Both the position numbers and the translations under genes were made by a program. From Photobacterium obscurum (GTDB taxonomy: Bacteria > Pseudomonadota > Gammaproteobacteria > Enterobacterales > Vibrionaceae), in the NCBI RefSeq assembly GCF_026191635.1, contig NZ_JAKRRW010000020.1:1-64000 (forward strand): a stretch of 64,000 nt of DNA. Direction: 5' to 3'. This document shows positions 8,641-17,042 of the stretch, in pieces. Below the pieces are notes generated by a model that saw nothing but the letters and a program-made list of their open reading frames with translations, made no database searches and was not told the DNA's origin. How positions within the stretch are numbered: position 1 is the first letter of the stretch; each line of letters starts with the position of its first letter.

Positions 8641-8670
8641 AAAAAAACGGAGCTTCTGCTCCGTTTTTTT
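8641..8670. terminator. Bidirectional terminator between sthA and cysQ
   Basis: A-run, stem ACGGAGC / GCTCCGT with a four-base loop, then a seven-base T-run. It serves the converging sthA and nudE-cysQ transcripts. Confidence 0.92.
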
Positions 8671-8685
8671 ATGTACCAGATTGAC

Positions 8686-9519
8686 TTATTTGTTATCCAT
8701 TAGCCTATTATCTGGTGTCAGAATCGTGGCCCACGGCAGGCTTTCGTCACCCAGGGTAATAAAGTTCGGATTTTCCAGCGTATCGCGCTCATTGTAAGAC
8801 AGCGGAGTAAGATGGGTATTTAATATCCGGCCACCAGCTTCCTCGACAATACATTGGGTCGCCGCCGTATCCCACTCACCGGTTGGTCCCAAGCGTAGAT
8901 AGCAATCCACCGCGCCTTCAGCGACCAGACAAGACTTTAACGCCGCAGAGCCCAGCGGTACCAAATCATAGTTCAGCGATGGGTCGAGGCGATTGGTGAT
9001 CGCACTGATATCCTGACGACGGCTGATCGCCACCGCAATCGACTGGGTCGGCAACTCATGCTTGTGAGTCGAAATCCTGACCGACTCCCCCTCCGGCGTT
9101 ACCTTCCATGCACCTTTGCCATCATAAGCGTAGTACGCAACCCCTGATACCGGTGCATAGACGACCCCCATCACTGGTTTGTTATTCTCAACCAAAGCAA
9201 TAATTGTCGCAAAATCACCACTACCGGCAATAAACTCCTGGGTACCATCCAATGGATCCACCAACCAGTAACGCTGCCACTGACTACGTTCTGACAGTGG
9301 CACAGCAGCATCTTCTTCAGAAAGCACGGGGATATCTGGCGTCAGCTCAGTAAGCTTTTCCACCACCAGTTTATGTGCTGCCAGATCGGCGCTGGTTACC
9401 GGGGTATTATCGGTTTTGATCTGTTTTACAAACTGACCACGTTGATAAATATCTAAGATCACCTGCCCGGACGCGCGGGCAATATCGATCACTGAAGGTA
9501 ATAGGTTCGATAAATCCAT
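8686..9519 (-). CDS. cysQ: 3'(2'),5'-bisphosphate nucleotidase CysQ
   Basis: Hydrolyses 3'-phosphoadenosine 5'-phosphate to AMP, recycling the by-product of PAPS-dependent sulfate assimilation. A member of the Mg-dependent, Li-sensitive inositol monophosphatase superfamily. The 277-residue protein has the metal-binding LSEEDA (Glu68-Glu69) and DPLDGTQEF (residues 88-96), and the late WDTAA motif. It follows nudE by nine bases on the same strand, so it is co-transcribed and probably translationally coupled. The ribosome binding site (AGGAG) lies just before the ATG. Confidence 0.93.
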   Translation of the reverse strand: MDLSNLLPSVIDIARASGQVILDIYQRGQFVKQIKTDNTPVTSADLAAHKLVVEKLTELTPDIPVLSEEDAAVPLSERSQWQRYWLVDPLDGTQEFIAGSGDFATIIALVENNKPVMGVVYAPVSGVAYYAYDGKGAWKVTPEGESVRISTHKHELPTQSIAVAISRRQDISAITNRLDPSLNYDLVPLGSAALKSCLVAEGAVDCYLRLGPTGEWDTAATQCIVEEAGGRILNTHLTPLSYNERDTLENPNFITLGDESLPWATILTPDNRLMDNK

Positions 9520-9528
9520 AACTCGCTC

Positions 9529-10080
9529 CTACTGTGATAATTGTTTTAATGCGAGGAAAAGAGCGGTAATACTTCGAGCTTCCGCGAAATCAAGATGACT
9601 CAATAATTCTTCAGCCTGGCTCACTGGCCAACGAACAACTTCAAGCGGCTCGGGTTCATCTCCTTCCAGCTGCTCCGGGTACAAGTCCTGGGCTAAAAAC
9701 AGGGTCATCCGGCTGGAAAAATAGGACGGCGCCAGTACCACTTCTTTCAGCGGTGTCAGTTGGTTGGACCCAAACCCAATTTCTTCCTTCAGCTCGCGGT
9801 TAGCAGCCTCAACAGCCGCTTCGCCGTGATCGATAAGCCCTTTCGGAAATCCCAGCTCATAGCGTTCCGTCCCTGCCGAATATTCACGGATCAACAGCAA
9901 GTCACCTTCAGCGGTCACTGGAACCACCAATACCGCGTGTCGACCGCTTGGCTTCATGCGCTCATAAGTACGCTCTTCACCATTGGAAAAACGTAAATCG
10001 AGAGATTCAATTTTAAATAGCCGTGACTGTGCAACGACTTCCGTTGCTAATATTTCGGGTTTGTTCTTGTCCAAAGCCAT
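9529..10080 (-). CDS. nudE: ADP compounds hydrolase NudE (Nudix)
   Basis: Hydrolyses ADP-ribose, NADH and Ap3A-type compounds. The 183-residue protein (E. coli: 186) contains a complete Nudix box running from Gly in GLIDHGE through REL and KEEIGF; the REXXEE metal-binding core is intact. I use the ATG at 10080, with AGGA eight bases upstream, rather than the longer open frame, because family members begin here. It is followed immediately by cysQ and preceded by the type II secretion operon on the same strand, a typical vibrio arrangement. Confidence 0.92.
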   Translation of the reverse strand: MALDKNKPEILATEVVAQSRLFKIESLDLRFSNGEERTYERMKPSGRHAVLVVPVTAEGDLLLIREYSAGTERYELGFPKGLIDHGEAAVEAANRELKEEIGFGSNQLTPLKEVVLAPSYFSSRMTLFLAQDLYPEQLEGDEPEPLEVVRWPVSQAEELLSHLDFAEARSITALFLALKQLSQ

Positions 10081-10237
10081 GCCGTTGTCCTGTATCACCA
10101 TCGGTTCCCAAGTGGCAGGCTCCGCTATAAACAAACGGAGCACCATGCCACCGGGTATTACGCTATTTAAGGGCAATAGCTGGATGAAATAAAGTAAATT
10201 ATGGGGAAAGCGTTAAGTTGACTAAACAACTCAACTA

Positions 10238-10996
10238 TTAAAGACGCCCACTGTAGTCGATTTTGTAACGCCCTTTCGGATCCGGGTTACCCAACCACTT
10301 CAGTTGCTGCCCTAACTGAGACGGGAACTCTGCACCCGGCTTAAACCAACCGTTCAGAGAGTAGCGCTGATTGGTTGCAAGCTCAGCCTGCCATTCACTC
10401 GATACATCTGCCGATGACTGATTCACCGCGGCCAGGACTTTACCCTGCTCACATTTCAAATCAGCAATCACCGGTCCCGGAGTCAATCCACCCAGCGGTG
10501 AGCTGATACTGCCCGCCGTCCAGGCCAAAGAACCATTCAGCACCGAACAATAAGGCGCTTGATACTGATAATCTCGTAGGGTCAACTCCAAGTTCCCCGC
10601 TACCGTCGCCGGTACTGGCACATTGGCGTACTTCACAACCTGTTGTGCAGGCATCGAGACCAGCAGGTTTTCAGCAAATGGGCCGGCGGCACTGTAGCCT
10701 ACTAAGCCTCGGCCATTGAGGTTCATCTCGCTTCCCTGACCAAAGCGGACATTAAAGGCGGCCTTACCCGTGAACAACGCGCTGACACGCATATCCCACT
10801 GCAGGCGGCCAAGGTTTCTTCCTTGCCACTGTACCTGAGAGGCCATGCCCTGCCACGGTGTACCGCTGATCCCCGAAATAGCCAACCCTCTCACCGATGG
10901 TGCCTGCTGCCACACCCAGCTAGCGGGAATGTGAGCAACCAAACTGGCCACTAAAACGGTGCCAAACGAGACACCCAATCCTAACTTATACTTCAC
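10238..10996 (-). CDS. gspN: Type II secretion protein GspN (EpsN)
   Basis: Last gene of the secretion operon, 252 residues, with one N-terminal membrane anchor (residues about 7-24) and a beta-rich periplasmic part. GspN is present in only some type II systems and is often dispensable; its role is unclear. The start is GTG at 10996 with GAGGA upstream. It begins two bases after the gspM stop, indicating translational coupling. The two cysteines in the periplasmic part (APYCSVLNG and ADLKCEQG) may form a disulfide. Confidence 0.88.
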   Translation of the reverse strand: MKYKLGLGVSFGTVLVASLVAHIPASWVWQQAPSVRGLAISGISGTPWQGMASQVQWQGRNLGRLQWDMRVSALFTGKAAFNVRFGQGSEMNLNGRGLVGYSAAGPFAENLLVSMPAQQVVKYANVPVPATVAGNLELTLRDYQYQAPYCSVLNGSLAWTAGSISSPLGGLTPGPVIADLKCEQGKVLAAVNQSSADVSSEWQAELATNQRYSLNGWFKPGAEFPSQLGQQLKWLGNPDPKGRYKIDYSGRL

Positions 10997-10998
10997 GC

Positions 10999-11475
10999 TT
11001 ATCCTCGGCCCAGCTGTAAACGACTCACTTCGACCATACCGGCACTGTCAGCTTTTGATACGTCCAAAAACTGAGCATCAATACCATGCTCATCTTTCAG
11101 AAAGGCGAGCCAGTTGACCAGTGTATTAAAGGGCAGTGGTTTGACCCAGACCTGTACCGACTCACTACGAGGCTGCATTCGGATCAGCTCGATCCGGAAC
11201 CGACGAGTCGTTTCGTTAACCACCTGGTTTAATCCTTTACTGCTTACTGTCCCCTTGGAGCCCGAGCTACCTCGCAGAGAGGTGATCTCATCCGCCTTGG
11301 TACTTACCCAGCTCAGCAACTGACGTTCGCTTTGCAAGCGGCGCTCTGCCATTTCAGCCCGGTTGGCTAGTGGTTGCCAAAGTCCCCAGTAGAGTACGGC
11401 GATGATTAATGCGCCACCACCACCTAACACCAAGCGCTGCTCGCGCGCACTTAAGGCTTTCCACCACGCGTTCAT
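10999..11475 (-). CDS. gspM: Type II secretion inner-membrane platform protein GspM (EpsM)
   Basis: A 158-residue bitopic protein: short cytoplasmic N-terminus (WWKALSAREQRL), one membrane helix at about residues 18-35, a periplasmic coiled region and a ferredoxin-like C-terminal domain. It pairs with GspL in the inner-membrane platform that links the ATPase to the pseudopilus. Its ATG overlaps the gspL stop in an ATGA junction, consistent with stoichiometric production. Confidence 0.92.
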   Translation of the reverse strand: MNAWWKALSAREQRLVLGGGGALIIAVLYWGLWQPLANRAEMAERRLQSERQLLSWVSTKADEITSLRGSSGSKGTVSSKGLNQVVNETTRRFRIELIRMQPRSESVQVWVKPLPFNTLVNWLAFLKDEHGIDAQFLDVSKADSAGMVEVSRLQLGRG

Positions 11476-12752
11476 GATTTTCTCCTTAGCACCACGGCAC
11501 CGGTAACCTGGCTGCCTTCTTTATTCAGTTGCCCTTGCTGTACCTCAAAGTCTTCAGCCAGTAAGGTACGCAATTGTTCAAAATGCTGGAACTCAGAAGC
11601 ACTGGCCTGAAAACGCAACTCACCACGGTTCTGGTCATATTTCAGGCTCTCTACCGTGAGCTGAGAGACTTTGCTCAGCGCGGGCTGAATTTGCGCCAGC
11701 CATGGCAATACACCCTGCGCATCGTCGCTCCCGCCCAGGCGAGCCAGCTCGCTGTTGATCTGGCGCTTTAGGTAACTCGACGACGGAACGCGCTGGTACT
11801 GCGGTAATACCTGACGGAAAATACGCTCGCTTTCAGCTTTATAGGCAAGAGCCTGCTTTTCCATACTCTGTACCGACACGACATGCTCAGCCACGATAGC
11901 AACCACTACCAAGCCTGCAGCCACAGCTACTTTTCGCCATGGTTTAAGATATTTTCGCCAAGCTGGCTGCTGCTTATAAGGTCCGGATAACAGGTTGGCT
12001 TTACTTGTCTCCGCCCCTTGAGCTAGCAACTGCATCACCAACTCCGGCGCTTCCGGCTGCCACTTTCCCGGTACATCTTTCGGTGCCGGGGTATAGTGAT
12101 GGATCAGTAATGCCGACGAACTGTCGGAAGCTTCATCGGCAACCGGCTCTTCGGCCTCAGCATCATCCGCCTTATCACCTTCCACCAAGGCAGTGATCGG
12201 TGCTTTCTGCGCCAATAGCCAAGCTCCAAGCCAAGATACCTCCGCACAGATCCCCTGCGCTTCCGACTGGCGCACCAGCCATTGTCCTTCAAGCTCGGCC
12301 GCACTATAGCTGCCATCAAACAGAGGCAAGCAAAGGCAGTCAGGCAGTAGCTTCTTGACTTCCATACCCGCATCATCCAACGCTGTCAGCCACGCCTGGA
12401 TCTTTCGGTGTTCAACCACCGCCACATGCGCGGTATCGCCATCTCGCTTTAACAGGTGAACATGCAGAGAATCGACATCCTGTGCCAATTCCTCCTCCAG
12501 CAAATAAGGCAGTACGGCGGCTAGCTGCCGCCCACTTCCGGCCGGAATGGTCACTTCGGTGAGCAGCAAATCACCCGCAGGGATCAGAGCAAAGACCGGA
12601 CGCTGAGCAGCGTATTCAGCCAGCTCATCTAACTGGGTGAGATCAGCCAGCTGGCCAGATGCAATCACCTCTTTTTGCTGTGGCGACCAGACCAGCCATT
12701 GCACCGGCTGGTTTGGCCGGCTACTTAGCCTTATTGTCAGAAATTCGCTCAC
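11472..12752 (-). CDS. gspL: Type II secretion protein GspL (EpsL)
   Basis: About 426 residues. The N-terminal two thirds is the cytoplasmic actin-like domain that recruits the ATPase GspE. A single membrane helix lies near residues 278-297 (VAVAAGLVVVAIVAEHVV), followed by a coiled and ferredoxin-like periplasmic domain that contacts GspM. I choose the GTG at 12752, which has GGAGGA five bases upstream and gives the family start MSEFL; the ATG 12 bases upstream has no ribosome binding site. The gene overlaps the end of gspK by 32 bases and gspM by four. A linker rich in Asp, Glu and Ala (about residues 190-215) is less conserved. Confidence 0.94.
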   Translation of the reverse strand: MSEFLTIRLSSRPNQPVQWLVWSPQQKEVIASGQLADLTQLDELAEYAAQRPVFALIPAGDLLLTEVTIPAGSGRQLAAVLPYLLEEELAQDVDSLHVHLLKRDGDTAHVAVVEHRKIQAWLTALDDAGMEVKKLLPDCLCLPLFDGSYSAAELEGQWLVRQSEAQGICAEVSWLGAWLLAQKAPITALVEGDKADDAEAEEPVADEASDSSSALLIHHYTPAPKDVPGKWQPEAPELVMQLLAQGAETSKANLLSGPYKQQPAWRKYLKPWRKVAVAAGLVVVAIVAEHVVSVQSMEKQALAYKAESERIFRQVLPQYQRVPSSSYLKRQINSELARLGGSDDAQGVLPWLAQIQPALSKVSQLTVESLKYDQNRGELRFQASASEFQHFEQLRTLLAEDFEVQQGQLNKEGSQVTGAVVLRRKS

Positions 12753-13728
12753 TGATTCCTCCATAACGGCGACGTATAACCGTCACCTTTTCTTCGCCAT
12801 CACGTTTTAGTAAGGCCACTAACCTGACTCTGGATCTATCGACCAGGATCTCTGTATCCAATTGAAAATAATCGCTGCTCACAACCAAATAGTCCTGAGC
12901 CTGTTTTTTGATGTTAGCGCTCAAGCCTGCAATAGTCGCTTCAGCCAAAAAATCAGTGGTATTCTGCCAGCCATCATACGGACGATCGGCAATCAGCTTT
13001 TGGGCATCAGACAATGACAGCTCAGGGGCAAACAAGCCGACCAACAGCGCGGCCTGATGCTCATAAAGTGTGTTCACGTTCAGCTTCATATCCGTGGCCG
13101 GTATCGCACAGAGCAGCGGTTTCACCTTGTTGTAAATCTCTGCGCTGACCCCGTTGACCGCACGGAACTCACTGACATCCGCCATGAATCCTCTTGGTGG
13201 CAGATACGACGGGCTGAAGCCTTCATAGGTACTGTCACCGGCACCAAACGACGAGTTAACGCCATCAGTCGGATCAACAAACTCCCAGCTGGAATCGGCA
13301 ATCACTTCAGCGTCATAGCTCTCGACACCCAACTCTTCCAATATCGATTGCAGGTAACCAACCAGAAACGGCTTTTTGGTGTTATCCGGTTCTGGTTTCA
13401 ACCCAGACAACGCATTGAGGTTAAAGCACGCCTGACGGTCGATTATATCGCCTATCGCCTCGCCCCCTTCCAGCGGGTAACGCTGGCCCTGGGTTGCCCA
13501 GGCCTGACTGAGGTTGACCGTATCACTGTCATCGATACCCTGCTGGATAGCGACCTTGCCAAGCTCTTCCATCCCCAAGGCATACCAATAGGCCTGCTGG
13601 TTCTGGACCTGATTCTCAACCCGATAAAAGTTTAGCTGCAGGCGCTCGCTCATCTGAACCGCAAGCAGGGTCATCAGCGCCAATAACAGCAATACGACGA
13701 TCAAGGCGACTCCTCTTTGCTGCCTCAT
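12721..13728 (-). CDS. gspK: Minor pseudopilin GspK (EpsK)
   Basis: Tip pseudopilin of the type II pseudopilus, 335 residues, the largest of the set. The prepilin site is QRG/VALIVVLLLLALMT, with the processed N-terminal hydrophobic helix. GspK naturally lacks the glutamate at position +5, and that holds here. A large alpha-helical insert follows. It caps the pseudopilus with GspI and GspJ. Its start overlaps the gspJ stop by one base (TGATG). Confidence 0.94.
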   Translation of the reverse strand: MRQQRGVALIVVLLLLALMTLLAVQMSERLQLNFYRVENQVQNQQAYWYALGMEELGKVAIQQGIDDSDTVNLSQAWATQGQRYPLEGGEAIGDIIDRQACFNLNALSGLKPEPDNTKKPFLVGYLQSILEELGVESYDAEVIADSSWEFVDPTDGVNSSFGAGDSTYEGFSPSYLPPRGFMADVSEFRAVNGVSAEIYNKVKPLLCAIPATDMKLNVNTLYEHQAALLVGLFAPELSLSDAQKLIADRPYDGWQNTTDFLAEATIAGLSANIKKQAQDYLVVSSDYFQLDTEILVDRSRVRLVALLKRDGEEKVTVIRRRYGGISERISDNKAK

Positions 13729-14399
13729 CAGTTCCCCCCCTGGTTATCTGCGCTCAGGGCCGATATTGGCAGCATATAAACCCGCTCAATCTCACCAAAG
13801 TCTTCCAGCGTCATCTTCACCATAATGCCTTCAGGCAAAGCCGCATCCTGGTTCCACGTCTCAAGCCATTTTTTCTTGCTATAAAAACGGAATGACAGCT
13901 CAGTGACATCCGCCAGGATTGGCCGGGTCAAAGGCTCAGTCCCCACCACCGTATCCGGATAGCGAAACCAAACCCGCTCAAGCGTATCTTCAATAATGCG
14001 ATAGCCAACCCGGACATTTTCCCCTCGCGGGAACATCTGCTGCGGGTTCTGCCACCCCGTACGGGTAAACATAATCCCCTTGCTAGAAGAATCGAGCAGA
14101 TACTCGCTGCTAAGTAGTAGCTTATCAGTCGGAGCTTCACCCTGGTTGCGGACCTTTCGAGCAACAATCTGACGGAAATCATTGTCCATCATGACCATTG
14201 CCCGCTGGATCTCCTGCAGCCGAGCATTGTGATCTCGGGATTGCTGGTCGCTGCGCTGTACGCCGTTCATCACCTGATAAGCCGACAGGCTCAACATGGC
14301 AAAAACCGCAATCGCCACCAATACCTCCAGCAGGGTAAAACCACGCTGTCGCGATCCCTTCGATAAGGCTGGGGATAAGGGCTGGTTAATTTTCAACAT
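13728..14399 (-). CDS. gspJ: Minor pseudopilin GspJ (EpsJ)
   Basis: A 223-residue prepilin-like protein with the cleavage site QRG/FTLLEVLVAIAVFAM, including the conserved Phe+1 and Glu+5. The leader before the site is long (about 19 residues from the ATG at 14399), so a slightly later start is possible. It forms the tip complex with GspI and GspK. It overlaps gspI by 14 bases and gspK by one. Confidence 0.93.
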   Translation of the reverse strand: MLKINQPLSPALSKGSRQRGFTLLEVLVAIAVFAMLSLSAYQVMNGVQRSDQQSRDHNARLQEIQRAMVMMDNDFRQIVARKVRNQGEAPTDKLLLSSEYLLDSSSKGIMFTRTGWQNPQQMFPRGENVRVGYRIIEDTLERVWFRYPDTVVGTEPLTRPILADVTELSFRFYSKKKWLETWNQDAALPEGIMVKMTLEDFGEIERVYMLPISALSADNQGGN

Positions 14400-14748
14400 A
14401 TGTTCTTAACGTCATCACCGACTGCTTTCTGGCTTCATCTGTCGCCACCGTGACATCCAGCGCCCGCAGGTAACCATCAGCCGTCTTGGTGCTCTTGATT
14501 GACCAATACCACTCTCGTCCCGCCAGTTCAGACTTCCCTCGTTTCACCGAGGAAGGAATGTTCCCAGACAATCGTATTTTGGTCAGTTCGTTATCCGCGA
14601 CCATGGCGGCAAAGGTTTTCTCTTCCAAATAACCCAGCGTATTGAGGTGCTGGCTGACCGACTTCATGACACTCAAGGCTGCGGTCGCAAACACCGCCAG
14701 CGCCACCAGCACTTCCAGCAAGGTCATCCCGCGATTCCGCTTGTTCAT
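14386..14748 (-). CDS. gspI: Minor pseudopilin GspI (EpsI)
   Basis: 120 residues with a short leader and the site NRG/MTLLEVLVALAVFA. The +1 residue is Met rather than Phe, which is common in GspI, and Glu+5 is present. GspI nucleates the GspI-J-K tip complex. Its ATG overlaps the gspH stop (ATGA). Confidence 0.93.
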   Translation of the reverse strand: MNKRNRGMTLLEVLVALAVFATAALSVMKSVSQHLNTLGYLEEKTFAAMVADNELTKIRLSGNIPSSVKRGKSELAGREWYWSIKSTKTADGYLRALDVTVATDEARKQSVMTLRTYVEN

Positions 14749-15335
14749 TTCGCCTCTCTTTCGGCCAGGCTTTTTATCGTTTCTCCGGGAGGCAGCAAAA
14801 ATAGCTGTCCGAGTTCGTCAGCCTGGACCCGCCAGAACTGATTTTCCCCATCGACTTCAAATTCCAGCGTAAACGGGGTGTACTCACCGCTGGCCATCAC
14901 CACCACCTGCGGCGGCTTAATTTTCTTCTTGTCAGTTTGCTCAGCAAACAAGTCTTCATTGAACAGTGAACCAGGCTTGAACAGGCGGTCTTTGTCCTGC
15001 CAAGAGTATCCACCGATCTCGACCCGCAGCTTGATCTCCTCGTCCACTTCCACCTCGGTGAAATAGCGGGATTCTTGCACGGGCTGCCAGTCCTGACTGG
15101 TTAGCTGAAGAAACTGATAGCGATTTCGCTCAACCCGGATACCGTAATCTATCCCGTTGAGCAGGGCGTCTTCACCCAATAGCTGTACCAAATGATGGAA
15201 ACGCGCAGCCTCTTCTTTTACCGTGTCTTCCTTGCTCTCCGGCAACACCATAATCACCGCGACTGCACTGGTCGCAAGCAATACCAACACCAGTAAAATC
15301 TCAATTAAGGTAAAACCTGCTGCACGTTTCTTCAT
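14745..15335 (-). CDS. gspH: Minor pseudopilin GspH (EpsH)
   Basis: 196 residues, prepilin site AAG/FTLIEILLVLVLLA with Phe+1 and Glu+5. GspH sits between the tip complex and the GspG fibre. It follows gspG with a 24-base gap and overlaps gspI by four bases. Confidence 0.93.
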   Translation of the reverse strand: MKKRAAGFTLIEILLVLVLLATSAVAVIMVLPESKEDTVKEEAARFHHLVQLLGEDALLNGIDYGIRVERNRYQFLQLTSQDWQPVQESRYFTEVEVDEEIKLRVEIGGYSWQDKDRLFKPGSLFNEDLFAEQTDKKKIKPPQVVVMASGEYTPFTLEFEVDGENQFWRVQADELGQLFLLPPGETIKSLAEREAK

Positions 15336-15359
15336 TCTATTTAGCCTATGAACCGGAAC

Positions 15360-15794
15360 TTAGTAGTCCAGCATGTTCCAGTTGCCGATATCGGTATTCA
15401 CACCTTCACCGCCTTCCTGGCCATCAGCCCCTAGGCTGAAAATATCTACAGCACCGTGTTCACCAGGCATCACGTAGTTATATTCATTGCCCCAAGGGTC
15501 TTTAGGCAGACGCTTGATATAGCCGCCGTCACGGTAGTTGCGAGGTTCCGGGCTTGAAGATGGTTTAGTCACCAGTGCATCCAGTCCCTGATCCGTATTC
15601 GGGTACACGCTGTTGTCCAGCTTGTACATATCCAAGGCTTGTTCCAGCGCACTGATATCGGTTACGACTTTCTGCTGATCCGCTTTCTCTTTGTTACCTA
15701 GCAGGTTAGGGACCACTAAACTCGCCAGCACCCCCAAGATAACAATTACTACCATCACTTCCAGCAGCGTAAAGCCGCGTTGTTTGCGTTGCAT
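15360..15794 (-). CDS. gspG: Major pseudopilin GspG (EpsG)
   Basis: 144-residue major subunit of the pseudopilus piston. The site QRG/FTLLEVMVVIVILGVLAS is canonical. The C-terminal segment from WGNEYNYV to DIFSLGADGQEGGEG is the conserved calcium-binding region. I start at the ATG at 15794, which has a strong GGAGGT seven bases upstream, as expected for the most abundant product of the operon; the upstream in-frame ATG is not needed. Confidence 0.95.
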   Translation of the reverse strand: MQRKQRGFTLLEVMVVIVILGVLASLVVPNLLGNKEKADQQKVVTDISALEQALDMYKLDNSVYPNTDQGLDALVTKPSSSPEPRNYRDGGYIKRLPKDPWGNEYNYVMPGEHGAVDIFSLGADGQEGGEGVNTDIGNWNMLDY

Positions 15795-15818
15795 TGAAAA
15801 GACCTCCAAAGGAAAAAA

Positions 15819-17039
15819 CTACATGCCAACCATATTGTTCAAGGCAATGATCGGCATCAGGGTGGCAATCACGATAAACATCACGATACCAGCCATAGCG
15901 ACAATTAATAAGGGTTCAAAAATGCCGAGGGCCATATTGACCAACGACTCAAAATCCCGGTCTTGGTTATCGGCTGCCCGGGTCAGCATTTGCTCTAACT
16001 CGCCACTGCGCTCACCACTGGCGATCATATGCAGCATCATTGGCGGGAACAGCTTAGTCTGATCGAGGGAAACTCGCAGGCTCGCCCCTTCACGGACTCT
16101 GTCGGCGGCTTCCAGAACCTGCTTGTTGACCCAAGTATTGGTCATAACATCCGAAGCAACTTTCATCCCGTCAAGCAACGGGATTGCACTAGATGTACAG
16201 ATAGATAAGGTACGGGCGAATCGTGAGGTATTGAGGCCACGGGCTACTTTGCCAATTACTGGCAGTCCCATCACCCAGCGATCCCAGCGCAGACGGAAAT
16301 CCGGCTTTTTCAGCGCAGTTTTCAGTAGCATGATAGAACCCGCGATCACCAAAACGACCGCCAGCCCCCAATTCTGAACAAAGTTACTGGCCGCCAACAG
16401 GACCTCGGTGATCGTCGGCAACTGTTGGCCCATCTGGACAAACTGATCGACAATTTTGGGTACCACCGTAGCCAGCAAAAATGCCACCACGGCAACGGCA
16501 ACCAGCGTCAGCATAGTTGGGTAAATCATTGCCTGTTGCAACTTACTACGCATTTGCTGTCGGTTTTCAGTGTAATCAGCAAGTCGGTTCAGTACGGTGT
16601 CGAGGTGTCCGGATTTCTCACCGGCCGCCACCATCGCACGAAACAGTTGGTCAAAGATATGTGGGTATTCCGCCATACTGTCAGACAGGGTATACCCCTC
16701 CACAACCCGAGATCGCACAGCGAGCAGCATGTTTTTCAGACGTGCTTTCTCACTTTGCTCCGCCACCGCTTTCAGACACTCTTCCAATGGCATGGAAGCC
16801 TGCACCAAGGTCGCAAGCTGGCGGGTGATCAGCGACAACTCCGTGGTACTGATCCCGCGACGAAACTGAAAAGCCCCGCTGGCTTTTTTCTTTTCCTGCT
16901 CGTGAGTCTGGGCGACATCAATAGGGATCAGCCCCTGCTCGCGCAGTTGCTGGCGTACCTGACGGGCATTATCTCCCTCAAGCACACCCTTCTTTTGTCG
17001 CCCTTTCGCATCAAGAGCTTTATATTCAAACGCAGCCAT
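15819..17039 (-). CDS. gspF: Type II secretion inner-membrane protein GspF (EpsF)
   Basis: Polytopic platform protein of 406 residues. It has two homologous cytoplasmic T2SSF domains (about 70-190 and 275-395), each followed by membrane helices. It is thought to couple ATP hydrolysis by GspE to extension of the GspG fibre. It follows gspE by three bases. Confidence 0.95.
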   Translation of the reverse strand: MAAFEYKALDAKGRQKKGVLEGDNARQVRQQLREQGLIPIDVAQTHEQEKKKASGAFQFRRGISTTELSLITRQLATLVQASMPLEECLKAVAEQSEKARLKNMLLAVRSRVVEGYTLSDSMAEYPHIFDQLFRAMVAAGEKSGHLDTVLNRLADYTENRQQMRSKLQQAMIYPTMLTLVAVAVVAFLLATVVPKIVDQFVQMGQQLPTITEVLLAASNFVQNWGLAVVLVIAGSIMLLKTALKKPDFRLRWDRWVMGLPVIGKVARGLNTSRFARTLSICTSSAIPLLDGMKVASDVMTNTWVNKQVLEAADRVREGASLRVSLDQTKLFPPMMLHMIASGERSGELEQMLTRAADNQDRDFESLVNMALGIFEPLLIVAMAGIVMFIVIATLMPIIALNNMVGM

Positions 17040-17042
17040 CTA